In this document: piece by piece, positions 16,743 through 25,836 of the stretch
Numbering within the stretch: position 1 is the first letter of the stretch
Layout of the letters: every line of letters starts with the position of its first letter
Source of the DNA: Acidovorax sp. NO-1
Lineage (GTDB): Bacteria; Pseudomonadota; Gammaproteobacteria; Burkholderiales; Burkholderiaceae_C
NCBI RefSeq assembly: GCF_000238595.1
Contig: NZ_AGTS01000101.1
Location: 62,001 to 126,000, forward strand
Length of the DNA: 64,000 nt
Direction of reading: 5' to 3'
The notes under the pieces: model-generated
The model's database searches: none
What the model saw: the letters and a program-made list of their open reading frames with translations, nothing else
What the model was told of the DNA's origin: nothing
Program-made: the position numbers and the translations under genes

Positions 16743-17660
16743 TTAACGTGCAGCCGCCTGGTTGCCGTTGGACAGGCCCCAGACGTAGGCAGACAACACG
16801 CCGATTTGTGCTTCTGTCAGCTTGTCGGCCTGCGGTGGCATTTCGTTGACCTTGCCATTGTTGACGATGGCCGTGATGGCGGCCTCGCCCCAGCCGTGCA
16901 ACCAGATGTCGTCAGTCAGGTTGGGCGCTCCCAAGGCCTGATTGCCCTTGCCATCCATGCCATGGCACGCAGCGCACGCCGTGAACTTGGTTTTGCCCAG
17001 AGACGCGCGCAGCGAGTCGTGCGGACTGCCGGACAGGCTCAGAACATAGTGCGAGAGATTGCGCACGTCTTCCGACGAGCCCACCGCTGCAGCCATGGGA
17101 GGCATGTTCCCCACACGGCCCTTCTCGATGGTCTCGCGGATCTTTTCCGGTGCACCCCCATGCAGCCAGTCGCCGTCGGCCAGATTGGGAAAGCCCTTGC
17201 TGCCACGCGCGTCGGAGCCATGGCACTGCGCGCAGTTGTTCATGAACAGCCGCTCGCCAATGGCCTGGGCCTGCGGGTCTTTGGCAACGTCTTCAGGCTT
17301 GATCGACGCAAAGCGGGCGTACAGGGGCTCCAGCTCCGCCTTGGCCTTGGCCATCTCGGCCTCATATTCGCCCTTCTGGGTCCAGTTGAGCTTGCCCGAG
17401 AAGCTGCCCAGACCGGGATAGGCGGCAAGGTAAGCCAGGCCAAAGACAATGGTGATAACGAACAGCCACACCCACCAGCGCGGCAGGGGATTGTTCATCT
17501 CGACCAGGTCCTCGTCCCAGACGTGCCCGGTGGTGTTGTCGGAGGTAGCAGCGACCTTTTTGCGCCCAGCCATCCAGAGCAGGATGCCGCAGGCAATGAT
17601 GCCGACCAGGGTCAGCGTGGTCACAAAGACCGACCAGAAATTGCTGGTGAAGTCACTCAT
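16743..17660 (-). CDS. ccoP: cbb3-type cytochrome oxidase subunit III, dihaem cytochrome c
   Basis: CcoP, 305 residues, carries electrons to CcoN. Two N-terminal membrane helices (about 8-30 and 60-82) anchor it. The periplasmic part has two haem c sites, CAQCH (Cys143, Cys146, His147) and CAACH (Cys229, Cys232, His233). Methionine ligands are likely in GNMPPM and NEMPPQ. Two helices at the N-terminus mark the long CcoP form that includes the FixP domain. It directly follows ccoQ. Confidence 0.95.
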   Translation of the reverse strand: MSDFTSNFWSVFVTTLTLVGIIACGILLWMAGRKKVAATSDNTTGHVWDEDLVEMNNPLPRWWVWLFVITIVFGLAYLAAYPGLGSFSGKLNWTQKGEYEAEMAKAKAELEPLYARFASIKPEDVAKDPQAQAIGERLFMNNCAQCHGSDARGSKGFPNLADGDWLHGGAPEKIRETIEKGRVGNMPPMAAAVGSSEDVRNLSHYVLSLSGSPHDSLRASLGKTKFTACAACHGMDGKGNQALGAPNLTDDIWLHGWGEAAITAIVNNGKVNEMPPQADKLTEAQIGVLSAYVWGLSNGNQAAAR

Positions 17661-17684
17661 GGGGTGTTCTCGTTCTGATGAAGG

Positions 17685-17822
17685 TCAATCTTGCTCAAAG
17701 GGCACCCGCGCGGCCTCGTCAAACCGGGCCTTGTTGCGACCACGGTAGGCCCAGACCCAGATGCCGATGAAGCAGGCCAGCGATGCCAGCGTGGCGACGA
17801 TGCGCATGGTGGTGATGTCCAT
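17685..17822 (-). CDS. ccoQ: cbb3-type cytochrome oxidase subunit CcoQ
   Basis: A 45-residue single-helix protein: MDITTMRIVATLASLACFIG begins it and the tail is polar and charged, ending RVPFEQD. Size, topology and position between ccoO and ccoP identify CcoQ, which stabilises the oxidase core with CcoP. GGAGATAG lies just upstream of the ATG as a ribosome-binding site. The gene starts only 11 bases after ccoO ends. Confidence 0.92.
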   Translation of the reverse strand: MDITTMRIVATLASLACFIGIWVWAYRGRNKARFDEAARVPFEQD

Positions 17823-17833
17823 CGCTATCTCCT

Positions 17834-18466
17834 TTACTTGAGCGCGCGGCCCATGACCTGCAGGTACGCGATCAGGGCATCCATCTCGGTTTTGCCCTTG
17901 ACATCGGCAGCCGATGCGGCGATTTGCTCATCGGTATACGGCACGCCAATCGTGCGCAGCGCTTTCATGCGCGGAGCAACGCTGGCCGGGTCCACGGCAC
18001 TCTTCTCCAGCCAGGGGTAGGCGGGCATGTTGGACTCTGGCACCACGTCACGCGGATTATTCAGGTGGATGCGATGCCACTCGTCGCTGTACTTGCCCCC
18101 CACGCGGTGAAGATCGGGGCCCGTGCGCTTGCTGCCCCACTGAAAGGGGTGGTCGTACACGAACTCGCCCGCTACCGAGTAGTGGCCATACCGCAGCGTC
18201 TCGGCGCGGAACGGGCGGATCATCTGCGAGTGGCAGTTGTAGCAACCCTCGCGGATGTAGATGTCGCGGCCCACCAGCTGCATCGAGCTGTAGGGCTCCA
18301 CTCCCTTGACGGCTTCGGTCGTGGACTTCTGGAAGAACAGGGGCACGATTTCGACCAGGCCACCAATGGCAATCACCACCAGGATCAGCACGATCATCAG
18401 GAAGTTGTTGGTTTCCACCTTTTCGTGGGTGAAGCCGGTCGAAGCAGACGTTTTGTTATCGGACAT
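17834..18466 (-). CDS. ccoO: cbb3-type cytochrome oxidase subunit II, monohaem cytochrome c
   Basis: CcoO, 210 residues. One N-terminal membrane helix (about 22-43) anchors a periplasmic cytochrome c domain with CYNCH (Cys75, Cys78, His79) in the family block [15 protein letters not shown]. The methionine ligand is probably in [10 protein letters not shown]. It passes electrons from CcoP to CcoN. It lies 20 bases downstream of ccoN and just upstream of ccoQ. Confidence 0.95.
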   Translation of the reverse strand: MSDNKTSASTGFTHEKVETNNFLMIVLILVVIAIGGLVEIVPLFFQKSTTEAVKGVEPYSSMQLVGRDIYIREGCYNCHSQMIRPFRAETLRYGHYSVAGEFVYDHPFQWGSKRTGPDLHRVGGKYSDEWHRIHLNNPRDVVPESNMPAYPWLEKSAVDPASVAPRMKALRTIGVPYTDEQIAASAADVKGKTEMDALIAYLQVMGRALK

Positions 18467-18486
18467 AAGTTATCTCTCCTTCGCGT

Positions 18487-19926
18487 TCAGGCGTGGGCAG
18501 CGTTCACAGCCGGAATGGCCACCTTGACCGAACGGCCCGATATCGCTGTCACCCATACGTTCCAGGCCATGATGATCATGCCGCCCAGGTACAGCAGGCC
18601 GCCAGCCACACGGATCACGTAGAAGGGATACGTGGCTTTCACGCTTTCGACAAAGGTGTAGGTCAGCGTGCCGTCGGGGTTGATGGCGCGCCACATGAGA
18701 CCTTGCATCACACCGGCGATCCACATGGCGGCGATGTACAGCACGATGCCGATGGTGGCCATCCAGAAGTGCAGTTCAATGGCCTTGATGGAGTGCATCT
18801 TGTCCTTGCCGAAAAGGCGGGGAATCAGGTAGTACAGCGATCCCATGGTGATCAGGCCGACCCAGCCCAGGGCACCCGAGTGCACGTGGCCCACGGTCCA
18901 GTCGGTGTAGTGGCTCAGGGCGTTGACGGTTTTGATGGACATCATCGGCCCCTCGAAGGTGGACATGCCGTAGAACGACAGCGACACGATCAAAAAGCGC
19001 AGGATGGGGTCGTCACGCAGCTTGTGCCAGGCGCCCGACAGAGTCATCAGTCCGTTGATCATCCCGCCCCAGCTCGGGGCCAGCAGAATCAGCGAGAACA
19101 CCATGCCCACGGACTGCGTCCAGTCAGGCAGCGCCGTGTAGTGCAGGTGGTGGGGGCCCGCCCACATGTAGGTGAAGATCAGCGCCCAGAAGTGCACGAT
19201 GGACAGGCGGTAGCTGTACACCGGGCGGCCTGCCTGCTTGGGGATGAAGTAGTACATCATCCCGAGGAAGCCCGCGGTCAGCAGAAAGCCCACGGCGTTG
19301 TGGCCGTACCACCACTGGACCATGGCGTCCTGCACACCCGCATAGGCCGAATAGCTCTTCATGAAGCTGGCCGGGATGGCCGCGCTGTTGACGATGTGCA
19401 GCAGCGCGATGGCCAGGATGTAAGCACCAAAGAACCAGTTGGCCACGTAGATGTGCTTGACCTTGCGCATGCCGATGGTGCCGAAGAACACGATGGCGTA
19501 GGCGACCCAGACCACGGTGATCAACAGATCGACGGGCCATTCCAGCTCAGCGTATTCCTTGCCTTGGGTGTAGCCCAGCGGCAGGCTGATGGCAGCCGCC
19601 ACGATGACCAGCTGCCAGCCCCAGAAGGTGAACGCCGCCAGCGGCCCGGCAAACAACCGCACCTGGCAGGTGCGCTGCACCACGTAGTAGCTGGTGGCAA
19701 ACAGCGCGCAGCCGCCAAACGCGAAAATCACCGCATTGGTGTGCAGGGGGCGCAAGCGCCCGTAGCTGAGCCAGGGAATGCCGAAATTGAGTTCAGGCCA
19801 GGCAAGCTGGGCGGCGATGATGACGCCCACCAGCATGCCAACCACACCCCACACCACGGCCATGATCGAGAACTGTCGCACCACCGTATCGTTGTAGTGC
19901 GCAGTATTTGTTTTTGGAAGATCCAT
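18487..19926 (-). CDS. ccoN: cbb3-type cytochrome oxidase catalytic subunit I
   Basis: CcoN, 479 residues, with about twelve membrane helices. It holds haem b and the high-spin haem b3-CuB centre where oxygen is reduced, and it pumps protons. Visible family blocks include [20 protein letters not shown] near the N-terminus, [34 protein letters not shown] and [12 protein letters not shown], which contain the metal-ligand histidines. ATG at 19926 has AGAGGTG upstream; a longer frame would add 21 residues with no family match. An FNR box is centred 61 bases upstream. Confidence 0.96.
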   Translation of the reverse strand: MDLPKTNTAHYNDTVVRQFSIMAVVWGVVGMLVGVIIAAQLAWPELNFGIPWLSYGRLRPLHTNAVIFAFGGCALFATSYYVVQRTCQVRLFAGPLAAFTFWGWQLVIVAAAISLPLGYTQGKEYAELEWPVDLLITVVWVAYAIVFFGTIGMRKVKHIYVANWFFGAYILAIALLHIVNSAAIPASFMKSYSAYAGVQDAMVQWWYGHNAVGFLLTAGFLGMMYYFIPKQAGRPVYSYRLSIVHFWALIFTYMWAGPHHLHYTALPDWTQSVGMVFSLILLAPSWGGMINGLMTLSGAWHKLRDDPILRFLIVSLSFYGMSTFEGPMMSIKTVNALSHYTDWTVGHVHSGALGWVGLITMGSLYYLIPRLFGKDKMHSIKAIELHFWMATIGIVLYIAAMWIAGVMQGLMWRAINPDGTLTYTFVESVKATYPFYVIRVAGGLLYLGGMIIMAWNVWVTAISGRSVKVAIPAVNAAHA

Positions 19927-19980
19927 CGGGCACCTCTTTGTATAGCAATAAGAGTTTGTTGTATTCAGCTTTTTTGGGCA

Positions 19981-19994
19981 TTGACACAAGTCAA
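19981..19994. promoter_or_regulatory. FNR box upstream of ccoN
   Basis: TTGACACAAGTCAA, an inverted repeat of the TTGAC-N4-GTCAA form. It is centred 61 bases before the ccoN start codon and overlaps the last codons of ccoS. ccoNOQP can therefore be induced by FNR separately from ccoIS. Confidence 0.87.
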
Positions 19995-20128
19995 CCGTCT
20001 CGGAGAATCCGCTCCCCCTCCTGCTCGACGCTTTCGAACTGCCCGTGGTACACGGCCCACCACAGCCCCGCCAGAATCATCAGCACCAGAACGACCGACA
20101 GCGGAATCAGCAGATAAAGAATGTCCAT
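19991..20128 (-). CDS. ccoS: cbb3-type cytochrome oxidase assembly protein CcoS
   Basis: A 45-residue protein with one membrane helix ([20 protein letters not shown]) and the conserved [15 protein letters not shown] block of CcoS, which is needed for cofactor insertion into cbb3 oxidase. Its start codon shares one base with the ccoI stop (TGATG), so the two are probably translationally coupled. The end of the gene contains the FNR box that serves ccoN. It is far shorter than most genes, but its identity is clear. Confidence 0.92.
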   Translation of the reverse strand: MDILYLLIPLSVVLVLMILAGLWWAVYHGQFESVEQEGERILRDG

Positions 20129-22569
20129 CAGGCGGCCTCCAGCCGTGGCTTTGCGATATCGATGGGAATGGTGCCTTCCAGGCGCTGGTTGGCCAGTTCC
20201 GACGACGGCAGTGCAGGAAGATCCCGCGCCAGGCGCGCGGCGTTGAGCACCACCAGCAGCGAACTGAGCGCCATGCCCAGCCCGGCCAGCCAGGCGGGCA
20301 TCCAGCCCACCACGGCCAGCGGAACGCACAGCGCGTTATAGCCCGCCGCCCACCAGAGGTTCTGGCGCACAACGCGCAATGTGCGCCGTGCCAGCAATAC
20401 GGTCTGCGGCACCAGCGCAAGGCTGTCGCCCAGCACCACAAAGTCGGCCTGGGACTGCGCCAACGGCACCGCGCGGCCAAAAGCGAACGACACATGCGCA
20501 CCCGCCAGCACCGGGCCATCGTTGAGGCCGTCGCCTACCATGGCCACATGGCGGCCAGCAGCCTGCAATGCCTGCAGTGCATCCAGCTTGCCCTGCGGGG
20601 TGCATTCGCCGGTGGCCTGGGCGATGCCCGATTGGGTTGCCACCCGCTGCACCGCACCCATGCGGTCGCCCGATAGCAATTGCACCGACGCTCCCGCTTG
20701 CTCCAACGCGGCCACCACGGCGGGGGCTTCGGTGCGCAAGTCCTCCATCAGGTCAAACCGGGCCAGCTCCAGCACCCTGCCGTCGGCCAGATGCTCCGAC
20801 AGCACCACCTGCAGCGCCGGGTTGGCATCACTGGGCGCAACGCCCGCGTGGCGCGCAGAACCGAGATGAACCCTGCGCGCCGCCTCTCGTGGTTCATGAA
20901 CATTGCGTACCTGCGCCACCAGGCCCAGCCCCGCTGCCTCGTGCAGGTCTGTCACGGCCCAGGGGCCATCGCCCTCGCCTGCCGCAGCGGCCAGCGCACG
21001 TGATGCCGGGTGCATCGAATGGCGGGCCAGGCTGGCGGCAAGGCCCAGGGCATCGTGTGCGCTCCAGCCGCTGGCCGTGTGCACGGCCTGCAGCGCCATG
21101 CCGTCGCGCGTGAGCGTGCCGGTCTTGTCAAACACCACGGTGTCTACATGGGCCAGCGCCTCCAGCCCCTGCAGATTGCGCACCAGAACGCCGTGGCGCG
21201 CCAGCGTGCCGGCGGCCGTGAGCATGGCGACCGGCGTGGCCAGCGAGAGCGCACACGGGCAGGTGACGATCAGCACCGCCACCGCCACCATGAGCGCATG
21301 GCCCGGGTCGGATGGCCACCAGTACACGGCCGACAGCGCCGCCGCCACCAGCACGGCGATCAGGAAGGGCCGCGCAATGCGGTCCGCCAATTGCGCCAGC
21401 CTGGGCTTTTGCAGCGACGCGCTTTCCATCAGCGCCACGATCTGCGCGAAGCGGGTCTGCCCGCCCGTGCCCTCCACCAGCACCTCCACCGGCGCCCGCA
21501 GGTTGTAGCTGCCTGCCGTGACCACACTGCCCACGGGGCGGGCCACGGGTGTGGATTCACCCGTCAGCAGCGATTCGTCGGCATGGGTGCTGCCCAGCGT
21601 GATGCGGCCATCGGCCGGAAACGCCTCACCCGGCAGCACGCGAATGGTGTCGCCCGCCACCAGGCGCCGCGTGGCCACGCGCACAAAGCTGCCATCGGGC
21701 GCACGCCGCTCCACGCTGTCGGGCAGGCGGTTCATCACGGCCTCCAGCGCGCCGGCCGTGCGGTCGCGCAGGCGCAGTTCCAGCCAGCGACCCGTGAGCA
21801 GGAAGAAGACAAACATCGTCAGCGAGTCGTAGTACACCTCCTTGCCGAAGATGCCTGCGGGGTCAAACGTGCCCGCCGTGCTGACCACAAAGGTGATGGC
21901 CATGCCCAGCGCCACAGGCAGGTCCATGCTGACGCGGCGCAGGCGGATGTCGCGCAGCGCGCTGGAAAAAAATGGCCCGCACGAGAACACCACCATGGGC
22001 AGCGTGATGACCCACGAGGCCCAGCGCAGCAGTTGCTCCATCTCGCCCGTCAGATCCCCGGGCTGCGCCACATACGCGGGCCACGCGTACATCATGACCT
22101 GCATCATGCAAAAGCCGGCCACCAGCCAGCGCCACAGGGCGCGGCGGTTCTCGCGCTGGCGCTGCTCGCGGGCAAAGGCATCCATGGCGGGCATGGCGCG
22201 ATAACCGGCCTTGTGCACAGCGCCTATCCACTGCGAAGGCTGCACCTCTGAGGGCTGCCACACCACCCGCGCACGGCGCGTGGCCGCGCTCACGTCGGCC
22301 TGCAGCACGCCGGGCACGCTGCGCAGGGCATCTTCAATGGTGAGCGCGCAGGCTGCGCAGTGCATCCCTTCCAGCACGACCTGGGAATCCCAGGTGCAGG
22401 CACGGGGGTCGGCGCCAGCACCACTGGCGGCGGGCACGGGGCGGCCAAAGGCCGACCACTCCTGGGGATCGTCGAGAAGAACGGCCTGCGCGGGCGACGC
22501 TGCTGGCGGTGGTGTACCAAGCGGATGCGCCGGAGATAAATCCGGTGATCCGGGTTGAAACGTTGACAT
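20128..22569 (-). CDS. ccoI: Copper-transporting P1B-type ATPase for cbb3 oxidase
   Basis: CcoI/FixI, 813 residues, exports or delivers Cu for the CuB centre of cbb3 oxidase. After about 60 low-complexity residues comes a heavy-metal-binding domain with MHCAAC (Cys71, Cys74). Later landmarks are eight membrane helices, the actuator TGES, the metal-path CPC motif (about residue 440) and the phosphorylation site DKTGT. The Pro/Ala-rich N-terminal extension is unusual but common in related species. An FNR box lies 35-48 bases upstream of its start, shared with the divergent uspA. Confidence 0.93.
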   Translation of the reverse strand: MSTFQPGSPDLSPAHPLGTPPPAASPAQAVLLDDPQEWSAFGRPVPAASGAGADPRACTWDSQVVLEGMHCAACALTIEDALRSVPGVLQADVSAATRRARVVWQPSEVQPSQWIGAVHKAGYRAMPAMDAFAREQRQRENRRALWRWLVAGFCMMQVMMYAWPAYVAQPGDLTGEMEQLLRWASWVITLPMVVFSCGPFFSSALRDIRLRRVSMDLPVALGMAITFVVSTAGTFDPAGIFGKEVYYDSLTMFVFFLLTGRWLELRLRDRTAGALEAVMNRLPDSVERRAPDGSFVRVATRRLVAGDTIRVLPGEAFPADGRITLGSTHADESLLTGESTPVARPVGSVVTAGSYNLRAPVEVLVEGTGGQTRFAQIVALMESASLQKPRLAQLADRIARPFLIAVLVAAALSAVYWWPSDPGHALMVAVAVLIVTCPCALSLATPVAMLTAAGTLARHGVLVRNLQGLEALAHVDTVVFDKTGTLTRDGMALQAVHTASGWSAHDALGLAASLARHSMHPASRALAAAAGEGDGPWAVTDLHEAAGLGLVAQVRNVHEPREAARRVHLGSARHAGVAPSDANPALQVVLSEHLADGRVLELARFDLMEDLRTEAPAVVAALEQAGASVQLLSGDRMGAVQRVATQSGIAQATGECTPQGKLDALQALQAAGRHVAMVGDGLNDGPVLAGAHVSFAFGRAVPLAQSQADFVVLGDSLALVPQTVLLARRTLRVVRQNLWWAAGYNALCVPLAVVGWMPAWLAGLGMALSSLLVVLNAARLARDLPALPSSELANQRLEGTIPIDIAKPRLEAA

Positions 22570-22603
22570 GGTTCAAGCCTATCGTTGGAACATGACAGGT
22601 ACA

Positions 22604-22617
22604 TTGACCTGCATCAA
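22604..22617. promoter_or_regulatory. FNR box between ccoI and universal stress gene
   Basis: TTGACCTGCATCAA, one base from a perfect TTGAC-N4-GTCAA repeat. It is centred 61 bases upstream of the universal stress gene, the same spacing as at hemN and ccoN, and about 41 bases upstream of ccoI. The spacing favours uspA as the main target. Control of ccoI remains possible. Confidence 0.8.
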
Positions 22618-22671
22618 GTCCCGGAACATGATTCATCCTAAGCTTGTTCCATCACTTTGAGGAGATCTTTC

Positions 22672-23115
22672 ATGTACAAACGCATCCTGATCGCAACAGA
22701 CGGCTCCCCCCTCTCGGACAAGGCCGTCGAACACGGGCTGTCGCTCGCAGCCCTCACGGGTGCCACCGTGGTGGCCCTCAAGGTGGTGCCCCGCTATCCG
22801 CGCAGCTACTTTGAAGGTGGCATGCCGGTGGATGCCAACGATGTGAAGCGCATCGAGACCCAGTGGGGCAATGCAGCGCAAGCGATGGTCGATGGTGTGA
22901 AAGCCCAGGGCAGCGCCCAGGGTGTGACGGTCAAAGCCATCGTCGCCAAGTCCGACCTGGTGGCAGAAGCCGTCATCTCGGCCGCGAAAAAGCACAAGTG
23001 CGACATGATCGTGATGGCGTCGCACGGGCGCAAAGGCATCAAGCGCCTGCTGCTGGGCAGCGAAACGCAGCACGTGCTCACCCACTCGCACATTCCGGTG
23101 CTGGTACTGCGCTGA
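22672..23115 (+). CDS. Universal stress protein, UspA family
   Basis: A 147-residue cytosolic protein of the Usp fold. It begins MYKRILIATDGSPLSDKAVE and ends with the nucleotide-binding loop ASHGRKGIKRLLLGSETQHV followed by PVLVLR, so it is the ATP-binding type. AGGAG lies nine bases before the ATG. The FNR box 61 bases upstream places it in the low-oxygen group, as known for Usp proteins of other proteobacteria under FNR/ANR control. The molecular role (survival under energy stress) is known only in general terms. Confidence 0.9.
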   Translation: MYKRILIATDGSPLSDKAVEHGLSLAALTGATVVALKVVPRYPRSYFEGGMPVDANDVKRIETQWGNAAQAMVDGVKAQGSAQGVTVKAIVAKSDLVAEAVISAAKKHKCDMIVMASHGRKGIKRLLLGSETQHVLTHSHIPVLVLR

Positions 23116-23131
23116 TGCTTCGGCGGCCGAA

Positions 23132-23192
23132 ATTTGAATAAAATTGGCCTCTAGCGCTTGCTGAATAAGCGCCAGCAGCTATCAAATAAGAA
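23132..23192. repeat. Dispersed palindromic repeat, copy 2
   Basis: Between the convergent uspA and malonate operon. The core reads GGCCTCTAGCGCTTGCTGAA then TAAGCGCCAGCAGCTAT, with A/T-rich ends TTTGAATAAAA and ATCAAATAAG. The GCGCTT and AAGCGC arms can pair. Confidence 0.85.
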
Positions 23193-23207
23193 GCAATTTA
23201 GAAATAT

Positions 23208-23236
23208 CAATGGGGCCGTGGGCCCCATTGTTGTTT
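23208..23236. terminator. Rho-independent terminator between uspA and matB
   Basis: CAATGGGGCC (23208-23217) and GGCCCCATTG (23221-23230) form a strong hairpin followed by TTGTTT. It serves uspA. The A/T-rich left flank means it may also act on the converging malonate operon. Confidence 0.8.
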
Positions 23237-23253
23237 GCCGGGCATCCCGCCCC

Positions 23254-24828
23254 TTATGCAAACAAACCCTTGTACTGATCACGCAGCAGGTTTTTCTGCA
23301 CCTTGCCCATGGTGTTGCGGGGGAGCTCGGGCACCACAAAGCACTTCTTGGGAATCTTGAAGTTGGCCAGTTGCGACTTGAGCTGCGCCACGATGGAGTC
23401 CGGGTTGATCTGTGCTCCTGGTTTGGCGATCACCACCGCCACGCCCACCTCGCCAAAGTCCGGGTGGGGCACGCCGACCAGCGCGCTCTCGGCCACGCCG
23501 CGCATCTCGTTGATGTAGCCCTCGATCTCGGCCGGGTAGACGTTGTAGCCGCCGCTGATGATGAGATCCTTGCTGCGGCCCACGATGCTGACGTAGTCGC
23601 GCTCGTCCACCTTGCCCACATCGCCGGTCTTGAACCAGCCGTCAGCGGTGAACTCTTCGGCCGTCTTCTCGGGCATGCGCCAGTAGCCCTTGAACACGTT
23701 GGGGCCCTTGACCTGGATGTTGCCGATCTCGCCCACGGGCAGGGGTTTGCCCGCGTCGTCCACCACACGCAGGCCCACGCCGGGCAGCGGAAAGCCCACG
23801 GTGGCGCCCCGTCGCTCGGTCTGGCCTGCATGGCGCGCGTCGGCGGCGTAGGGGTTGGACGTGAGCATGATGGTCTCGCTCATGCCATAGCGCTCCAGAA
23901 TAGTGTGGCCGGTGCGCTGCTGCCATTCATTGAAGGTTTCGATCAAGAGCGGTGCGGAGCCTGCAATGAACAGGCGCATGTTGCGGGCGGCCTCCTTGTT
24001 CAGCCCTGCCTCGGCCAGCAGGCGCACGTACAGCGTGGGCACCCCCATGAAGACGGTGGCACGCGGCATGGCAGCCAGCACGGCCTTGGGGTCGAACTTG
24101 GCCATCCAGATCATCTTGCTGCCGTTGATGAGCGCGCCATGGATGGCCACAAACAGGCCATGCACGTGGAAGATAGGCAGCGCGTGGATCAGCACATCCC
24201 CACGGCCATCAGGCCCTCCGGTAGCCGTCCAGCCCCAGTAGTCCTTGAGCACCTGGGCGTTCGACAGCAGGTTGCCATGCGTAAGCATCGCGCCCTTGCT
24301 GCGGCCCGTGGTTCCGCTGGTGTACAGGATGGCGGCCAGGTCATCCGCCTTGCGCGGCACGGGCGTGTGGGCGTCGCCATGGTGCGCGGCGCGCTCCAGC
24401 AGGCTGCCGGTGCGGTCGTCGCCCAGCGTGAAGACATGCGGGGTGCCCAGCGTGAAGGCGATTTTGGACACCCAGCCGAAGTTGCCGGGGCTGCAAACCA
24501 CCACCGCAGGCTCGGCATTGCCGATGAAGTATTCGATCTCGGCGCTCTGGTACGCCGTGTTGAGCGGCAAAAACACATAGCCCGCGCGCAAGGTGGCCAG
24601 GTACAGCAGCATGGCTTCGACCGACTTTTCCACCTGCACGGCCACGCGGCTGCCTTCGGGCAGCTTCAGTGATGCGAGCAGGTTGGCGATGCGCGCACTG
24701 GCGTGGTCCAGGTCGGCCCAGGTGTAGAGCAGCGGGGCGCCATCGGGCGCTGTGGCCTCGACGGCGGTGCTGTTCAGGTCGGCGGGAAAGGCTGCGCGCA
24801 GTGCGCTGAAAAGATTGTGTTGGCTCAT
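23254..24828 (-). CDS. matB: Malonyl-CoA synthetase (malonate-CoA ligase)
   Basis: MatB, 524 residues, an ANL-superfamily adenylating enzyme that makes malonyl-CoA from malonate, ATP and CoA. The phosphate loop YTSGTTGRSKGAM lies near residue 169. The ERYGMSETIM motif, GWFKTGDVGKVDE and the C-terminal catalytic lysine region (PRNTMGKVQKNLLRD) are all present. The acyl preference is inferred from the malonyl-CoA decarboxylase gene in the same operon; ANL sequence alone could also fit other short acids. It is the last gene of the operon. Confidence 0.88.
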   Translation of the reverse strand: MSQHNLFSALRAAFPADLNSTAVEATAPDGAPLLYTWADLDHASARIANLLASLKLPEGSRVAVQVEKSVEAMLLYLATLRAGYVFLPLNTAYQSAEIEYFIGNAEPAVVVCSPGNFGWVSKIAFTLGTPHVFTLGDDRTGSLLERAAHHGDAHTPVPRKADDLAAILYTSGTTGRSKGAMLTHGNLLSNAQVLKDYWGWTATGGPDGRGDVLIHALPIFHVHGLFVAIHGALINGSKMIWMAKFDPKAVLAAMPRATVFMGVPTLYVRLLAEAGLNKEAARNMRLFIAGSAPLLIETFNEWQQRTGHTILERYGMSETIMLTSNPYAADARHAGQTERRGATVGFPLPGVGLRVVDDAGKPLPVGEIGNIQVKGPNVFKGYWRMPEKTAEEFTADGWFKTGDVGKVDERDYVSIVGRSKDLIISGGYNVYPAEIEGYINEMRGVAESALVGVPHPDFGEVGVAVVIAKPGAQINPDSIVAQLKSQLANFKIPKKCFVVPELPRNTMGKVQKNLLRDQYKGLFA

Positions 24829-24890
24829 GGCAGTGGGCGGTTTGAGGGGTTCATTCAGATCATCAGATCAACAACGGCAGGCGGCGCCCG

Positions 24891-25694
24891 TCAAAACAGG
24901 GGGGCGCGCTTTTCCAGGAACGCGGTGATGCCCTCGCGGTGCTCTGCACTGTCCGCGTAGGCATAGGGGTCAGGCAATTCATTTACTATGTTTTTTATAG
25001 CATTAGGCGCATTACCATCAAGCGCTGAAGGCATTTTTAATGCCCGAAGTGTTTGCTTGTTCATGCGTGCCGCCTGGGGAGCCAGTGCGGCAATGCGCTG
25101 GGCACTGCCCTGCGCTTCCGCAGGCACCAGGTCGTCCGCCACAACGCGGCTCAGAAAGCCGCGCGCCAGCATCTCGGCGGCGTTGAACGTGGCGGCCTCC
25201 AGCAGCATCTGCCGCGCCGTGACATCGCCCACAGCCCCTGCCACCAGTTGCGCCTCTCGCGGGGCCATGGGAAAGCCGAGCCTGGCGATGGGGGCACCAA
25301 AGCGTGCCGACGTGCCCGCGATGCGGATGTCGCAGCAGCTGGCAATCTCCACGCCCGCGCCCATGCAGGCACCGCTGACCTGCGCCACGATGGGTACATC
25401 GCACAACAGCATGGCGTTCAGGGCGCCCCAGACATCGTTCTCATGGAAGTCGCGCAGGGCAGCGGCGTCAAACCGGAAGCCGGGGTATTCCGAAATATCG
25501 CCACCCGCACAGAACGCCCCGCCCTCGCCCGCAATGAGCACACAGCGCACGTCGCTGCGCGGCTGGAGGCCTTCAAACACCGCACGCAGCTGCCGCCACA
25601 TCGAGCGCGACATGGCGTTCAGCCGCCCGGCGTGGCGCAGGGTGACACGCACCACACCGCCCTCACCCGCATCCATCAACACTTCACCCGACAT
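24891..25694 (-). CDS. Enoyl-CoA hydratase/isomerase family protein
   Basis: A 267-residue crotonase-fold protein. The oxyanion-hole motif GEGGAFCAGGDISEY (about residues 56-70) and the GACMGAGVEIASCCDIRIA helix are typical. Glutamates at the usual hydratase positions are not obvious, so the exact reaction is uncertain; in this operon it probably handles a malonyl-related CoA ester. Near the C-terminus, about 20 residues (SALDGNAPNAIKNIVNEL) come from a copy of the dispersed repeat at 24983-25042 read in frame, just before the conserved YADSAEHREGITAFLEKR tail. Confidence 0.85.
   Translation of the reverse strand: MSGEVLMDAGEGGVVRVTLRHAGRLNAMSRSMWRQLRAVFEGLQPRSDVRCVLIAGEGGAFCAGGDISEYPGFRFDAAALRDFHENDVWGALNAMLLCDVPIVAQVSGACMGAGVEIASCCDIRIAGTSARFGAPIARLGFPMAPREAQLVAGAVGDVTARQMLLEAATFNAAEMLARGFLSRVVADDLVPAEAQGSAQRIAALAPQAARMNKQTLRALKMPSALDGNAPNAIKNIVNELPDPYAYADSAEHREGITAFLEKRAPLF
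24983..25042. repeat. Dispersed palindromic repeat, copy 3 (inside enoyl-CoA hydratase gene)
   Basis: A diverged copy: TTTTTTATAGCATTAGGCGC, then ATTACCATCAAGCGCTGAAG and GCATTTTTAA. It keeps the spacing of ATAGC, GGCGC, AAGCGCT and the T-tract. The reading frame of the hydratase gene stays open through it. Confidence 0.65.
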
Positions 25695-25790
25695 ATTCGT
25701 TGCCCATCACGATTGCAAAGTCCCCTGCCCGCAACAACTGGGGCTGCGCCATCGCCAGTGCCACCGTGGAACTGGCTTTGCCAGGCCACG

Positions 25791-25836
25791 GGTGGCGTCC
25801 CCCTTCAGGGGGAAGGCGCGAAGCGACTCAGGGGGT
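25791..25836. repeat. CCCCTGAGTCGC-type repeat element
   Basis: Reads GTGGCGTCCCCCTTCAGGGG, then GAAGGCGCGAAGCGACTCAGGGGG. Two nested hairpins are possible: CCCCCTTCAGGGGG and the outer C/G-runs. I know very similar elements to be common between genes in Burkholderiales. It directly follows the stop codon of the receptor gene on the minus strand and may stabilise or end that transcript. Only one copy is in the window. Confidence 0.65.
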
